This document shows, piece by piece, positions 42,522 through 53,647 of a stretch of 58,878 nucleotides of DNA. Positions within the stretch are counted from its first letter, which is position 1. The number at the start of each line of letters is the position of its first letter. The notes below the pieces were generated by a model. The model was given only the letters and a program-made list of their open reading frames with translations, did no database searches and was not told where the DNA came from. The position numbers and the translations under genes were made by a program. Source of the DNA: Nemertoderma westbladi (taxonomy: Eukaryota; Xenacoelomorpha; Nemertodermatida; Nemertodermatidae). The DNA is taken from NCBI GenBank assembly GCA_032718475.1, contig JAUCBJ010007139.1:1-58878 (forward strand), in the 5' to 3' direction.

Positions 42522-45500
42522 CTATATAGTTTCAAGTAGATATCTCTTAAGATTTTTAGCAAATGTTGATTTGGTTTTCTTTTGTTTAATTATACGTGGG
42601 ATAGAATTCCACACGGACGGGCCCCGAAAACTGATGGTTTGCTGACTAGATACTAAACGAACTAAAGGGATCTGATAATTATCAGCAGCTACTGACCGGG
42701 TGTTATATTGGTGAACAGAAGAAGTTAAAGTAAAAAGATTTGATATTAAGGGTGGAACATCTATTAGTTTATTGTGCAATTCGTACATGAATATACCTAC
42801 CTGTTGTTTATAGAGTTGATCTAATGGGAGTATGCCTAACTGTTTATAAATAGGTGAAGAAGATGACCGGTAGTGACTACGTGTAATACAGCGAAGGATC
42901 TTGTTTACTTTAATTCTGATCGGTTTTAGAACAGAAGAGAATGTACCGCCCCAAACTATAATGCCGTAAAGTAGATAAGGATGCACAAGTGAATAGTAAA
43001 GCTGGCGTAAAATATTAAGAGGAAAAATATACCGAAGTTTATAAAATATCCCAGCCGTTTTGGAAATTTTTTGAATTATGTGCTGAATATGAGTTTTAAA
43101 ATTTAACTGTTTATCAACCCAGATGCCCAAGATTTTGCTGGATTGTGTATACTTAATTTTAATATTATTAATTTCAACTCTAGATAGATTATAGGTACTG
43201 TGAATATTTGAAAAAAATGTTGCTTCAGTTTTAGTCAAATTAAGTGACAAAGCGTTATCCATCAGCCAATCTGAAATTTTAGTTAGTTCAGAGTTTAGTT
43301 CTGATATTAAAATATTGGGATTTTTATGTGAATAGAGTAAGGTTGTATCGTCAGCAAAAAGTGCAGGAAAAAGTTTGGAAGCCCGGGGGAGATCATTTAT
43401 ATATAATAAAAATAAAGTGGGAGATAGGACGCCCCCTTGCGGAACACCACAAAGAAGTGGCTCTAGAGAAGACAAAAAATTACCTAGCTTTACGAATTGC
43501 TGCCTGGATGCAAGAAAATTTTCGAATAATTGGAGCGGTACACCTCTGACTCCGTATCTTTCGAGCTTATTTAATAGAATTTTATAATTTAAGGTATCAA
43601 AAGCTTTTGATAGATCAATGTAAACAGCGCACGATGCGTCCTTTTCTTCGAGGGCCGTGTGAATCTGTTCTAAAACCGATAGAATTGCATGTGAGGTTGT
43701 TCTTTTAGGCCTAAAACCGAACTGAGATTGAGAGATAATTTTAAATTTTGATAAATAAGAAATAAGTTGTGTATTGATAATAGTTTCGAAAATTTTAGTT
43801 AATACCGGTAGTAGGGAAATAGGTCTAAAGTTCGTAGGATTACTCGCGTTACCACCCTTATGTAATGGAATAACTTTAGCAATCTTTAGCGAATCAGGAT
43901 AAAAACCAGAAGAAAAAGATAAGTTGATTAGACTACTTAAGTGTATTGATAGCGGTTTAGCTGCGAGGATTAGGAGCTTAGTAGGAAAAGGATCATTAGA
44001 GGCGGATTTAGGATCTAGGTGTAATAGGCGGTATTCTACTTCAACTGGAGTGGTTTCGGTAAGACCAAAACTATTGTTATTAGAATGTGAAATATGACGT
44101 AGATAAGAACGGTTAGATTTAGGTATTTTATCTGCTAATTTCGGTCCTATTGTAGAGAAGTGATTATTTAAGGTATTAGCGATTTCGGATGGATCAGTAA
44201 TTGTCCTAATAGAATCGCCTGAGCCGGTAATTAATTTTTTTGGGATCAAGGAATTTTTAGATCTATTAAGTGCACTGTTAATTATTATCCAAGTTTTTTT
44301 AATGTTTCCAGAATTTTTTTCAAATTGTGCCGAATAGTATTCCTTTTCAGCCTTACGCAATAAATTAAGTAGTTTATTTCTAAAACGTTTAAAAGATTCA
44401 AGATTTATGTCATTTGGATGTTTAATATATGTACGATATAAATTATTTTTAATTATAGTCAATTTAATTAATTTGGGAGTAAGCCACGGTTTTCTTGGAA
44501 GTTCGCGAGATGGGATTGTTTTTTTAGGAACATGCGAGTTTGTGATTTTCGAAAAATCATTGTAGAATGTATCAAATTTATTTTTATCTCGAATCGGTGA
44601 AGACTTATAAGACCAATTACTGTCCGACTCAATATCACGTTTAAATGAATCTACATTAAAATTTGAAAAGTCATATACTGTATTATTTTTAGCTTGATTA
44701 AAGTGACAAGAATATTTTTCAAATATTACGTAAGTAGGTTGATGGTCAGAAGTGCCTATTTTAGAGGAAAACACACCGGAATTTGTAAAGGAAGTCGCTA
44801 TATTAGTGATAGTATGGTCTATTAAAGACTGGTAAGTAGGAATAATACGAGTAGCTTGTTTAATTAGTTGGACAAAACCATTAGAGTTTAAGAGATCTAC
44901 GTATTCCTCGGCTGTGCTGGAAGATTGGAGTAAATTTATATTCATGTCACCTGTAATTATCACATCGAGTTTGAGCGCGTTCAATCTAGTCAGTTGATTA
45001 TCCAGTATTTCAAAAAATTTATCTTTATTTAGAGAATGTGGCCGGTAAATCGTTCCAATAACAACAGGTTTCTGTCTAGGCCGGTCAATTTGAACCCACG
45101 AGTTTTCAAGACCATCCATGTGGAACTCATCCCTAGGTGACACGGTTAATTTATTGTTTACAAAAATTACCGTACCTCCCCGATGTAGTGTTCCAGCTTT
45201 TCTATTATCGAAAAAAGGATCATGATAACCGGCACTTTTATAAAAACCAATAAAATCGTTATCTGCAATAAATGTTTCGGTTAAAGTAATAATGTCAAAT
45301 TTAAAATTAATAATGGAAAGAAAATCTGTTAGCGGTGAAAAATTTTTAGATAAACTACGGCAATTTAAGTTAAGAATTGAAAGTGACGCGGATGATTTAG
45401 AGTTTGGAAATTTTTTATTAAATTCTAATTCCGAGATGCTACCGGTATTTATGTTTAGATCGATTAAGTTATTATCCGGATCAATTTGGTTAAAAGTTTG

Positions 45501-45827
45501 GTTTAATACATCATTGATATTGTCACTACGTGGATCAGTTTCTTGCTCGTGAAGGTCAAAAATATCTATATGGTCATTATTTATGGTTTGAAAAGGGAAT
45601 ATTTCAATAGTGCAAAAGTTGCAAAAAACGTCCCTGGCAGAAGTGCAACCTCCGGAGCCAGGTGCCGATAGATGGGTGCCGCACGGAAAGTGAAATTTAT
45701 TCTTACAGTATAAACATGAGAAGAAAGTGTCAAAAGGTGTAAAGGGTGCGTAACAAAAGTAGCAAGATTCAAGCATGGGGCGATTGCGGAGGGGGGGGGG
45801 GGGGGGGGGGGGGTAGGGGTGAAACAC
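42522..45827 (-). CDS. LINE ORF2: zinc finger, APE endonuclease and reverse transcriptase
   Basis: 1,101 codons without a break. Residues about 22-75 form a PHD-like Cys/His finger (CYFCYAPF, CLYCKNKFHFPC, VFCNFC). The APE nuclease follows: LNLNCRSL, TETF, HRGGTVIFV, GTIYRP, GDMNINLL (~292) and SDHQP (~360). RT is at about 640-900 with FRPISLLPVLTKIFE, QSQFGFRPKRTTSHA, VYIDLSKAFDTL, GVPQGGVLSPTLFLLYIND and FADDT (~825). The C-terminus has the usual LLYGIIVWGG region. The start lies just upstream of a 23-bp G run (45791-45813, Pro codons), so run length decides which frame the first Met reads. It copies the element RNA into DNA at a nicked target. Confidence 0.9.
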   Translation of the reverse strand: MFHPYPPPPPPPLRNRPMLESCYFCYAPFTPFDTFFSCLYCKNKFHFPCGTHLSAPGSGGCTSARDVFCNFCTIEIFPFQTINNDHIDIFDLHEQETDPRSDNINDVLNQTFNQIDPDNNLIDLNINTGSISELEFNKKFPNSKSSASLSILNLNCRSLSKNFSPLTDFLSIINFKFDIITLTETFIADNDFIGFYKSAGYHDPFFDNRKAGTLHRGGTVIFVNNKLTVSPRDEFHMDGLENSWVQIDRPRQKPVVIGTIYRPHSLNKDKFFEILDNQLTRLNALKLDVIITGDMNINLLQSSSTAEEYVDLLNSNGFVQLIKQATRIIPTYQSLIDHTITNIATSFTNSGVFSSKIGTSDHQPTYVIFEKYSCHFNQAKNNTVYDFSNFNVDSFKRDIESDSNWSYKSSPIRDKNKFDTFYNDFSKITNSHVPKKTIPSRELPRKPWLTPKLIKLTIIKNNLYRTYIKHPNDINLESFKRFRNKLLNLLRKAEKEYYSAQFEKNSGNIKKTWIIINSALNRSKNSLIPKKLITGSGDSIRTITDPSEIANTLNNHFSTIGPKLADKIPKSNRSYLRHISHSNNNSFGLTETTPVEVEYRLLHLDPKSASNDPFPTKLLILAAKPLSIHLSSLINLSFSSGFYPDSLKIAKVIPLHKGGNASNPTNFRPISLLPVLTKIFETIINTQLISYLSKFKIISQSQFGFRPKRTTSHAILSVLEQIHTALEEKDASCAVYIDLSKAFDTLNYKILLNKLERYGVRGVPLQLFENFLASRQQFVKLGNFLSSLEPLLCGVPQGGVLSPTLFLLYINDLPRASKLFPALFADDTTLLYSHKNPNILISELNSELTKISDWLMDNALSLNLTKTEATFFSNIHSTYNLSRVEINNIKIKYTQSSKILGIWVDKQLNFKTHIQHIIQKISKTAGIFYKLRYIFPLNILRQLYYSLVHPYLLYGIIVWGGTFSSVLKPIRIKVNKILRCITRSHYRSSSSPIYKQLGILPLDQLYKQQVGIFMYELHNKLIDVPPLISNLFTLTSSVHQYNTRSVAADNYQIPLVRLVSSQQTISFRGPSVWNSIPRIIKQKKTKSTFAKNLKRYLLETI

Positions 45828-46148
45828 AAAAGTATGGCAGCTACCGAATTAAGAAAAGGATAGCTAGTGGGCTACAAATGATAGCAGCACGGGTATTGCC
45901 TCAATGTATGGTTAGAATGTAACCTAACTAACTGACTAACAAAATTATTACAGTCTACATATTATTGTAAATCTTACATATAAGAACTAAAGCGATATAT
46001 ATATAGTATATTGGACCCCGTATGTGTTATCAGGTTTGGGATTTGGAACTGCAACCTCCCCGGCACCGGTACCGGTACCATGGATCGAAGAACGAGGTGA
46101 TCGACGGAGAGGAGGATGTCATCCGACCTTGCCCAAGTTGCTGGTGGC

Positions 46149-46907
46149 TCAGGTGGGATCGGATTCCTGAGGAACTTCGTTGCCGTTTCCCGACGACCGG
46201 TTATCGGTAACTGGAGTCACCAAAGGGCGGGAAACCCTGTCTACATCGCTGTTTGAGAACACCTGGATTGGATCCCCGTTCGGTAATACACGTACCGTGA
46301 CTACTCCATTGTACGTGTAGGCAGAGTGTAGCCGTTGGGTTTTTTTCATTTTCAGCGCATAGTGAAGGACAGCCGATCGACGCGGGGTTAGGTGGTCTGT
46401 CATATAAACACCTTCCGGGAGTGCTTTACGATTACTAAATGCTACCCAGCGCGACGAATGGCCGTAGAAACGAACAATAATGGGGCGAAACTTTATATTG
46501 ACCACGCTAGTATGGGGCTTTGGTTTCCCCAGACGGTGAAAAACATCAACTGAGTTGATGTGTATACCTAGGCTAGATAGTATACCTGTAATCTGATCCC
46601 GATCTTTGGTCCTCGTAGTCCCAGTACTGTTTCCGGTACCAGTGTCTTCGTGAATCCCGTGGAAGAGTATCGAGTGGCGCCGCTCGTACTGGTCAAGATC
46701 ATCAATGGTTATCGCTTGAGCTGCAATTTCTTTCTTTAAGGATATATTATCCATCTTTAGAGTTTCGTTTTCCTTTATCAACATGGGGATGCTGTCTAAT
46801 TGCGATTTAATTAGTTTAACGTCGTCGTCTAATGTATCGAATTTCGATTCGATCAGTTCTTTTAATTTTTCAATCGCCGTAGCCCAGTTGTCTCCCTTTG
46901 GACCCAT
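46149..46907 (-). CDS. LINE ORF1: coiled-coil RNA-binding protein
   Basis: 252 codons, starting MGPKGDNWATAIEKL. Residues 10-75 form a coiled coil (KLKELIESKFDTLDDDVKL, KENETLKMDNISLKKEI). Then comes an L1-ORF1-like RRM and C-terminal domain: RRHSILFHGIHED, VFHRLGKPK, IIVRFYGHSSRWVAF, NRKALPEGVYMTDHLTPRR. Such proteins form trimers and coat the element RNA. It lies 5' of ORF2 on the same strand. No zinc knuckle is seen. Confidence 0.8.
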   Translation of the reverse strand: MGPKGDNWATAIEKLKELIESKFDTLDDDVKLIKSQLDSIPMLIKENETLKMDNISLKKEIAAQAITIDDLDQYERRHSILFHGIHEDTGTGNSTGTTRTKDRDQITGILSSLGIHINSVDVFHRLGKPKPHTSVVNIKFRPIIVRFYGHSSRWVAFSNRKALPEGVYMTDHLTPRRSAVLHYALKMKKTQRLHSAYTYNGVVTVRVLPNGDPIQVFSNSDVDRVSRPLVTPVTDNRSSGNGNEVPQESDPT

Positions 46908-47022
46908 TTTTGTACAAATTGTTCAGTTGTAAGTTAAGTCAGTGAGTGTGTAGCATGTACATGTAAGACTGTACAATCAGTCAGTCAGCAGTCAGGCAGT
47001 TTATCCTGTCATCGCAGTCCGC

Positions 47023-48522
47023 CTATCTCCATATCCAATATCCATCTCCATATTCAGATGATGTATATCCCTGCCTTTTGGGAGTAGATCGATTCATCAT
47101 CTGCATATTACTAGCTGTTAACTGTTTATTTATGCAGTCTTGATTCTCCTGAATGTTTTCCAATTCTAATTGGGTGGTTTCTTCAGCCGCTTTCCGTTCT
47201 GCTTCTGCCACTTTTGCCTCCGCCGCTGCCTCTGCCGCTGCCTCTGCCGCTTTTGCCTCTGCCGCTGCCTTGGCCGCTGCCTCTGCCGCTTTTGCCTTGG
47301 CTGCTGCCACCTTTCTTTCTGCTTCTGCGGCTACCACTGCTGCTTTCTTTCTGTCTTCTATACGTTTTTTCTTTACTTGTTCTTCTTGGACTCGTGTGAT
47401 GCGGAGTTGTTCATCAAATTTAGCCTGATTCGCAGCCCTCATTTCCACATCGATGGCATCCAACACAAGCTTGGTTCCTTCACTATTAGGGCTGAGTCCC
47501 TCTAACCTTCTCCTCAACTCGTCATCACCTAAAAAACGTTGATAGTCTGACAGATAGATGTCAATGGCATCCCTCTTATGCGGTTTCTCTGCCGTCGCTT
47601 CACTTTCCACTTGGGAAAAAGTAGCGTCTGTTGATTCTCCATGGGTTGAGCGCTCCTCTAGCTGAGCTTTCCACTGAGCTGTTCCTTGAACCTGGAGACT
47701 CACCCGTTGAAACCAAGTCTTTACGGCAACTTGTAACGACGTGTCTTGCCTTCGTTTAGAAGCCTCCTCAAAGGCCGATAATATTAGCCTGATTCGTAGA
47801 ACTCTTTCTCTAACTTGATAAAGCAGCAATCCCTGCTCTTGAGGTCCTTGAGGTTGTTGAAACAGTTGTTCTTTTAATCGCTCTATAGAGCTGAAGAATC
47901 CCTGTGCGTATCCGGCTGCGGACCTCTTCCACACAGCTGGATCTATGGTTTCCTTGGCTACTCCCATCCGGTGTATGTCTTCCCAGGCAGCTTCGGATAA
48001 ATCAAACGGGAGTCCGGGTCCGGGAAAGTTCCATTGCGACTCGACCATGGACTTCAGTTCTTCCCTTGTGTATCCAGCATAACTATCTCTAGTTGAACGC
48101 TGGCTTCTCGCCCAATCGATCTGGTGTTCTTCCACAGCGATCAATAACCTAGTGAGTACGGCTGCAGGAAGGATGAGAAGGGGATCCGTATAAACCGCAT
48201 CCGTCATCTCTGCTCTGCGCTCGGGTGTCAGCTCTACAGTATCCTCACTACTGGAGCTGCTGGGCCGCTGAGTAACAAGCTCCTGACTCGTGGGTTGTTG
48301 CTGTTCCGCTGCTTCTTGGTCCCGCTTGACCTGAGCTCGGGTGCCTATGATAGACCTACGATGTTGGACTAGCCTAGGTTCTGTTATTACTACTGGAGGG
48401 ATGACCTTCCTCACAGTGGGAGGTGAACTGAACTTACGACTAGAGGGTTCTACACCTCTATCTGAGTCGCAGATAGTTACATCTAATAGACTGTCTGACA
48501 GGTTCTGCTTAGTATCAGACAT
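47023..48522 (-). CDS. Unrecognised 499-residue coiled-coil protein
   Basis: Open from ATG 48522 (MSDTKQNLSDSLLDVTIC) to TAG after YGDGYWIWR. Residues 1-110 are Ser/Pro-rich and probably disordered. About 110-330 look helical and folded (LILPAAVLTRLLIAVEEH, SEAAWEDIHRMGVAKETID, VKTWFQRVSLQVQ). About 345-460 form a long charged helix with an Ala/Lys/Glu repeat (AEAAAKAAAEAKAAEAAAE). No transmembrane segment or known enzyme motif is visible. It ends 116 bp 5' of the LINE ORF1 on the same strand, so it could be an extra LINE ORF, the Gag-like gene of another element, or a host gene. The start MSDT and Ser/Pro-rich then coiled-coil layout recall the BEL/Pao leader here (MSDREP...), but no alignable motif is shared. 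Confidence 0.55.
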   Translation of the reverse strand: MSDTKQNLSDSLLDVTICDSDRGVEPSSRKFSSPPTVRKVIPPVVITEPRLVQHRRSIIGTRAQVKRDQEAAEQQQPTSQELVTQRPSSSSSEDTVELTPERRAEMTDAVYTDPLLILPAAVLTRLLIAVEEHQIDWARSQRSTRDSYAGYTREELKSMVESQWNFPGPGLPFDLSEAAWEDIHRMGVAKETIDPAVWKRSAAGYAQGFFSSIERLKEQLFQQPQGPQEQGLLLYQVRERVLRIRLILSAFEEASKRRQDTSLQVAVKTWFQRVSLQVQGTAQWKAQLEERSTHGESTDATFSQVESEATAEKPHKRDAIDIYLSDYQRFLGDDELRRRLEGLSPNSEGTKLVLDAIDVEMRAANQAKFDEQLRITRVQEEQVKKKRIEDRKKAAVVAAEAERKVAAAKAKAAEAAAKAAAEAKAAEAAAEAAAEAKVAEAERKAAEETTQLELENIQENQDCINKQLTASNMQMMNRSTPKRQGYTSSEYGDGYWIWR

Positions 48523-51500
48523 ATTTGTATGTACAGTTGAATGCCTACTGCTATATTACAGTCTAAGCAAGTCTAGTAATTCAGTATTAACTGCTAGCCT
48601 AGTAATTAATTACCGATACTGCTACTCAGTGTAGCGTGATATATATATAATATATTAAAATACCGGTATGCTTATAGTATATATAAGTATTATTACAGAC
48701 TAGGTTTATCTCAGAATACCGGTATACTTTTAGCACAAATATATATAAATATATAATAGGCCTATCGGAATACTGGTATACAGCTTACAGTTTGTAGTAT
48801 ATATAATTCTGGAATAGAATTAATTACAAGTACCGGTATAATTTCAGCCTAGATTTATAGAAATAAGATAATAGGCCTATCGTAAATACCGGTATATCAA
48901 TTATTTTAGAATAATTGAATTTCTGAACTTTAGGGTTACTTGGTTACTTTAACTTACTTTATTACCGTTATTTAAGCAGTAATCCAACTGATATTGAGAC
49001 CTAATGGTTTTATGGTAGGCCTACTATTTATAAATCGTTAGATTTGATTTATAATGTATTTATACCCGTTTTAATGGGTTTAGTCAATGTTTGAAATAAA
49101 TGTTATTATTTCTGGGGTAATCACTACACAAAGCGGTGCGCTTTTAGTGAAGTGTTACGTATAGGACACTAAAACAAATAATTCTAATTTACCTAAGTTA
49201 CTTAATACTACAAATTACGTACAATTCGGGTGAGATTACAATCTCTAACTAAACACAAAAATTTACAAAAACACAAAATACGAATTTCAGGGTAATTTTA
49301 CAAGAAGTCTACAAACCAGCCTAACAAAGGGTTAGAAAACCGGTTATTACAACGGACAGGATACTACGGTATTTGAAATAATAAGTAGTAGTAAATACAC
49401 TGCGTTGTCTAGATAGGAAAATACCACCGCCTGACGACCTATAGCCGTATCGCTATAGGTTCTACGTTATGTATCACGGAGTGTTCCTACCTAGAAGTTA
49501 ATAGAGCTAATCGAATGTGCCTATTAACCACTTTACAACACAAATATAATGCCTACACTAATTACTTCGGAAAGCACTGTACACTAAACCCTAAATTAGG
49601 TACGAGTACTTGTACAACAGATAATCAGTAGTTAAATATACTTGAACAGCTAAAAGAACCACGGCATCTGCTGGAGTAACCGGTGCACAAAATCACCAGT
49701 CTTTACCTACGCCAAACAGCCCGTGTAGTACCGGGGTTAATTTAACTATAACGGTATGTATAACAAACACAATTATTGTAGGAACAAACTTGGGGAATGA
49801 ATGTTGCGAATAATCGCATAAACTCTGAATAATAAATATTACGCTACGCGTACAAACTACTCAAACAAAATACAGACCGAACACTGACAGACTACTATCA
49901 AGCCTAAACAAACTACGGTATATGCAGACTCCGAAATGATTAGGGAGTATGCGCTCTAACCCAGTAGTGCGACTTATTCTTTAGTTGGGGGTTTACCTTA
50001 CAGCGTTCGCTGCCCCTACTTCCTAACCGTACTTAATCAGACAAATGATCTACACACACTGCAATCCGTTCAGACCTAATAACAGCCGGACAACTATCCA
50101 GCCTACAAATTATCTAAATAAAATTATACGCTACCCGTACAGACTTACACAAACAAAGTACAGACTAAACGATGGCAGACTACTCTCAAGCCTAAATAAA
50201 CTACAGGACATGCAGACTCCGAAATGATTAGGGAGTATGCGCTCTAACCCAGTAGTGCGACTTATTCTTTAGTTGGGGGTTTACCTTACAGCGTTCGCTG
50301 CCCCTACTTCCTAACCGTACTTAATCGGACAGGTGATCTACACACACTGCAATTCGTTCGGACTTAACAGCAATCAGACAACAGCTCAGCCTACAAATTG
50401 TCTGTACAATCTGATCAGGCTTACACGCCTTCTGTTCAATACTGGCCTACAAACAAATAAAACTTGACAGAAATAAGTAAAAATCTCAATAAAAAACCAG
50501 GGCGGGCCCTCCCTGATTAATTATTAAGGCCTACCGGTATATAATTATCAAAATCGAATAATACTGCTGTACCTGTACTGCTGTAGGTACCGGTCCGGGT
50601 GGTTAGGTAGTCAGGCCTACTGGGTACCGGTTGCCGGTACTTCAGCTTTATTGCCTACTGCAATACAGAAGCTATATCCTTTAATGTTCGCGCTTTCAGA
50701 CCTTTGGCAGTTTAACCCACCAAATTAAGATGTCTTCTAGATATTAAATCAGTTTTTAGTCTATGACAAGTATTTGATTCACTACACTAGTCGAAACCAA
50801 TCCGTGCGCGACCATTCACCCGCTGGAGATTCCCGGGAGATTGGGTTCGACGGTTTAATTTTATTGCTATGTAAGCCTAATGTATTATTCGACTGACAGT
50901 ATTATATAATCTCTGACAATATTATTCACCTTCGGGAATATTAACAGTTCCTTTAGGACGTGGCGCTTTATCTATATAAACAGAGTTATGACTTAAACTA
51001 CTCACAACGATATGGCTTAATTATAATTCACATATATGGCGCATTCTTTAGGAATTGCTTCTTTAACAGACTCACTCATACACAATGCTGCACAATACTG
51101 CACACTAATCTGCCAATCTTCACTGATTTTAGTCACATATAAAAGGAACACAGACTGACTCATGTAGGGTCTATCAAATAACATTAGATTCACTTCAAAC
51201 CACTTTAACATAAGTCACAATCGTTATTGGTAACCTTTCTCTCTTACCTTCGGTATATCAAGAATATTGGGTTTTCGGGGTTATTTCTCGTTATTCCAAT
51301 ATAATAATTCATCAACAAATATAATGAATAACCGACAACAAATAGCAGTACACAGTATCGATTGAGCAGGTAATTTTAGCAGTTTCAGCAGTTATTAAAA
51401 GCCGTGTGTCAGCAGTCAGTGTATTCCCAGATCAGTGATTCCATGAGTTTGATCGGTATGTCAGTTAAAGGATATATGCCCTTATAATTAAACCTACTAG

Positions 51501-52337
51501 TGTAAGACTAAAAACTGAAAACACGGAGGTGCCAAAAGCCGGTTCTTAGGCTCTGGGCAAAAAACATAACACTGAACTACTGAGTTTCTGTATATACCTC
51601 CAACACAGAGACAACAAACGCTCTGATTGGTCAACCTGAACAACGAGAGAACAAAGAAACAAAGAAACGTCGACGTGGCAATATCAGCTGCTAGCCGTCG
51701 TCATGGTAGCGACACTGTTTTCAAAGTATCCAGCTATTGCGTCACGAGATTGTGGATTATGTCCTCTAAAGTACAAATACAGTACAAATACATAAGAAAT
51801 GACTTTTATGTCCTCTAAAACACCAGTACAGCAAGGACACGGCCTTTTTATGCCTGGCAAACCAACTACAGAGTACTTTAAGGGAAAATAACCGGCTAAT
51901 TACGCAAAAGCTTTTACAATATACCAATATTAATTATCTCAGCTATAGAAACACTTTCTGATAAAAAAAATCTTATACACAAAAAGAAGAGAGAATTACA
52001 CAAAAAAATAATATATGAAAGAGCTTAAAGAACGAACTCGGGCTCTCTGCCTGGTAACTTATTTAGTATCCACTCCTCAGTCAGTACTTAAGAGTTGCAG
52101 GGTTTTTCTTATCGGATTAACAGGGTGCAATATTACTAATTCTAACACGCTTGCTGTCACACCAGGCAGGCGTATGTACTACTACTAAGGTGGACATCTA
52201 TTGCCTAATATTTAATGAGGTTATTTCTATCACCTGAGTGGCTGATTTCTGAGTTGTAGATTCAACATCTAAGCGCTATAGTGTACAGTGTAGTAAGTCA
52301 AGTAAATCTCTAAGATAAATAAACATTAGGCCTACCG
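48523..52337. other. Non-coding region with tandem duplication
   Basis: 3.8 kb with no convincing coding frame. The part at 48640-48900 is rich in TACCGGTAT and TAGGCCTAT motifs. A 288-bp tandem repeat lies at 49850-50403. If the 499-residue ORF is a gene, this is its upstream region; no promoter element could be assigned. Confidence 0.5.
49850..50403. repeat. Tandem repeat, 288-bp unit, about 1.9 copies
   Basis: The marker GACTCCGAAATGATTAGGG begins at 49927 and 50215. The following ~130 bp, including TTTAGTTGGGGGTTTACC, are almost identical between units, and the edges are more diverged. The sharp contrast suggests a conserved core or local gene conversion. Confidence 0.85.
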
Positions 52338-52440
52338 GTGTCACAGGCGAAAATGCCCCCCCCCCCCCCACCCCGGGCATTTTGGCATTGTGCCATACAG
52401 CCATACACCCCCCCCCCCCCCCCCAGAGCATTTTCGCCCA
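52338..52440. repeat. Tandem C-tract sequence
   Basis: Two near-copies of a short unit containing GCATTTTGGC or GCATTTTCGCC each carry a long C run (about 52357-52369 and 52407-52424). Confidence 0.6.
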
Positions 52441-52510
52441 GATTTCGAGAGTGGCGGTCCGAAACCCTAATTCAAAGTGAAATCGGGTCCCAAAAGGGTG
52501 TAAACGCTAT

Positions 52511-52639
52511 GCCTACACCTGCACCTACGCCTACACCGACGCCTACACCTACGCATACACCTATGCCTACACATACGCCTACACCTACACCCACACATAC
52601 ACCTACACCTTCACCTATGCCTACACCTACGCCTACACC
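52511..52639. repeat. Six-base minisatellite abutting the LTR
   Basis: An array of CCTACA and CCTACG-type hexamers with drift. It ends exactly where the copy D LTR begins (TGTAAGCGG at 52640), so the element may have inserted into or next to the array. Confidence 0.85.
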
Positions 52640-53015
52640 TGTAAGCGGATTCAATTCCCTGCACTACCCACCGAAAATGGGCTTAGTGGCATTTTACCAT
52701 TTATAGTTGGGGAGGTGACATTACCAATAATAATGTCACCTCACAACCAACCCAGGCGATACACATCGCCAGCCACAAAGAAAGTTGAGAGGTCAAACCA
52801 TCTCAGAGGGACAAAGGGGCTAGCAGAGGTTAGCGCGTGGGGACAGTGGCAACAGGGAGTGGCGAGGTGACAATTAATCAGGTTAAGCCAATGATGGGTG
52901 GGGAAAACACATTGGAAGTGATTAGAGCGCATCTATTGGACAGGCCAATCAGTAGAATAGAGGTGATTAATATGTGTTAATAATATAACCGTTGCACTTA
53001 TTGATTCTGATGAGA
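52640..53015 (+). repeat. Partial 5' LTR, copy D
   Basis: It begins TGTAAGCGGATTCAATTCC and shares the hairpin and the GGTCAAACCA(C/T)CT block with the other LTRs. The LTR end (GATCC...GTCACA), leader and Gag start are missing; at about 53020 it jumps into Gag sequence (EVPKSPTDQWPRA). Confidence 0.7.
52706..52751. promoter_or_regulatory. Conserved LTR hairpin, copy D
   Basis: Outer arms are GTTGG (52706-52710) and CCAAC (52747-52751). Inner arms are GAGGTGACATT (52712-52722) and AATGTCACCTC (52732-52742), a perfect 11-bp pairing whose bases differ from copy A at most positions. Confidence 0.75.
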
Positions 53016-53647
53016 TCAGAGGGGCGAACGAGGTACCGAAGTCGCCGACCGACCAGTGGCCGAGGGCGGCAGACGGCCCACCGGAACGGCAACGGTGGGG
53101 CCGATGGTACGGGGCCGGACGAGGAGGGAAGGTCAAGTCCAGGAGGAAGACGTCGGGACGAGCGATCGCCTATGACGAGGGTACAACGCCACCAGGAAGT
53201 TGTTGAAGGACGCTAGAGAGGGAAGAAAGGTAGACCAGCCCAAGTTGTACCGGAGGCTAGGTGAGTGCAACAAACATTTTCGCTACCTAGTCCGATTTGG
53301 GCAGGGGGAACTAGCAAGTGAGAGGGCGAGGAGGGTCGCCACAGAACTGTTCGAATTGTGGCGATCCGAGGTGGTGGAGGCTAGTGTGGTGTACGTAGGG
53401 CCCTATCTAGTAGATGCGAGGGGGATTAAGTTAGTGGGATGGGCTGACCCGCACGACACCGAATCCGAGGTTAACCCCAAAGATTCGGTGTCGTCGTTTA
53501 GTAGGAACCCCAGTAAGCATGGGAAAATTAGTAGGATGAGCAGGCGGCGGGAGTCCGTCGCAACCGAAAAGTCCGCTACATCCTCTGCGAAAGCAAGAAG
53601 CGTGTTAGAGAGAGATCTGGCGTGTCAGCTAGACATTGTCGCGCTGG
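53016..53647 (+). pseudogene. Gag coiled-coil leader, first part, copy D
   Basis: After a frameshift near 53200 the open frame reads KLYRRLGECNKHFRYLVRF, ATELFELWRSEVVEASVVY and RRRESVATEKSATSSAKAR, ending LACQLDIVALG at the LINE insertion. The same frame continues at 55310, so the LINE interrupts one ORF. The copy B equivalent is 18300-17890. Confidence 0.7.

Larger units (their letters stand above)
42077..46985 (-). mobile_element. CR1-like LINE with both ORFs open
   Basis: On the minus strand: ORF1 (46907-46149), a 320-bp gap, ORF2 (45827-42522), a 3' UTR with a 20-C run, and a TTGAATTGAATTGA end at 42090-42077. That microsatellite-like 3' end is typical of CR1/L2-group LINEs, which usually lack poly(A). 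The 5' boundary is an estimate. Intact ORFs suggest a young copy. Confidence 0.75.

Noticed and set aside
47153-47505. Plus-strand ORFs rich in Ala/Cys/Phe/Leu
   Set aside because: They are shadows of the Ala/Lys/Glu repeat of the minus-strand 499-residue ORF.
52338-52706. 122-codon Pro/Thr-rich ORF
   Set aside because: It is the translation of C tracts and the CCTACA hexamer array.
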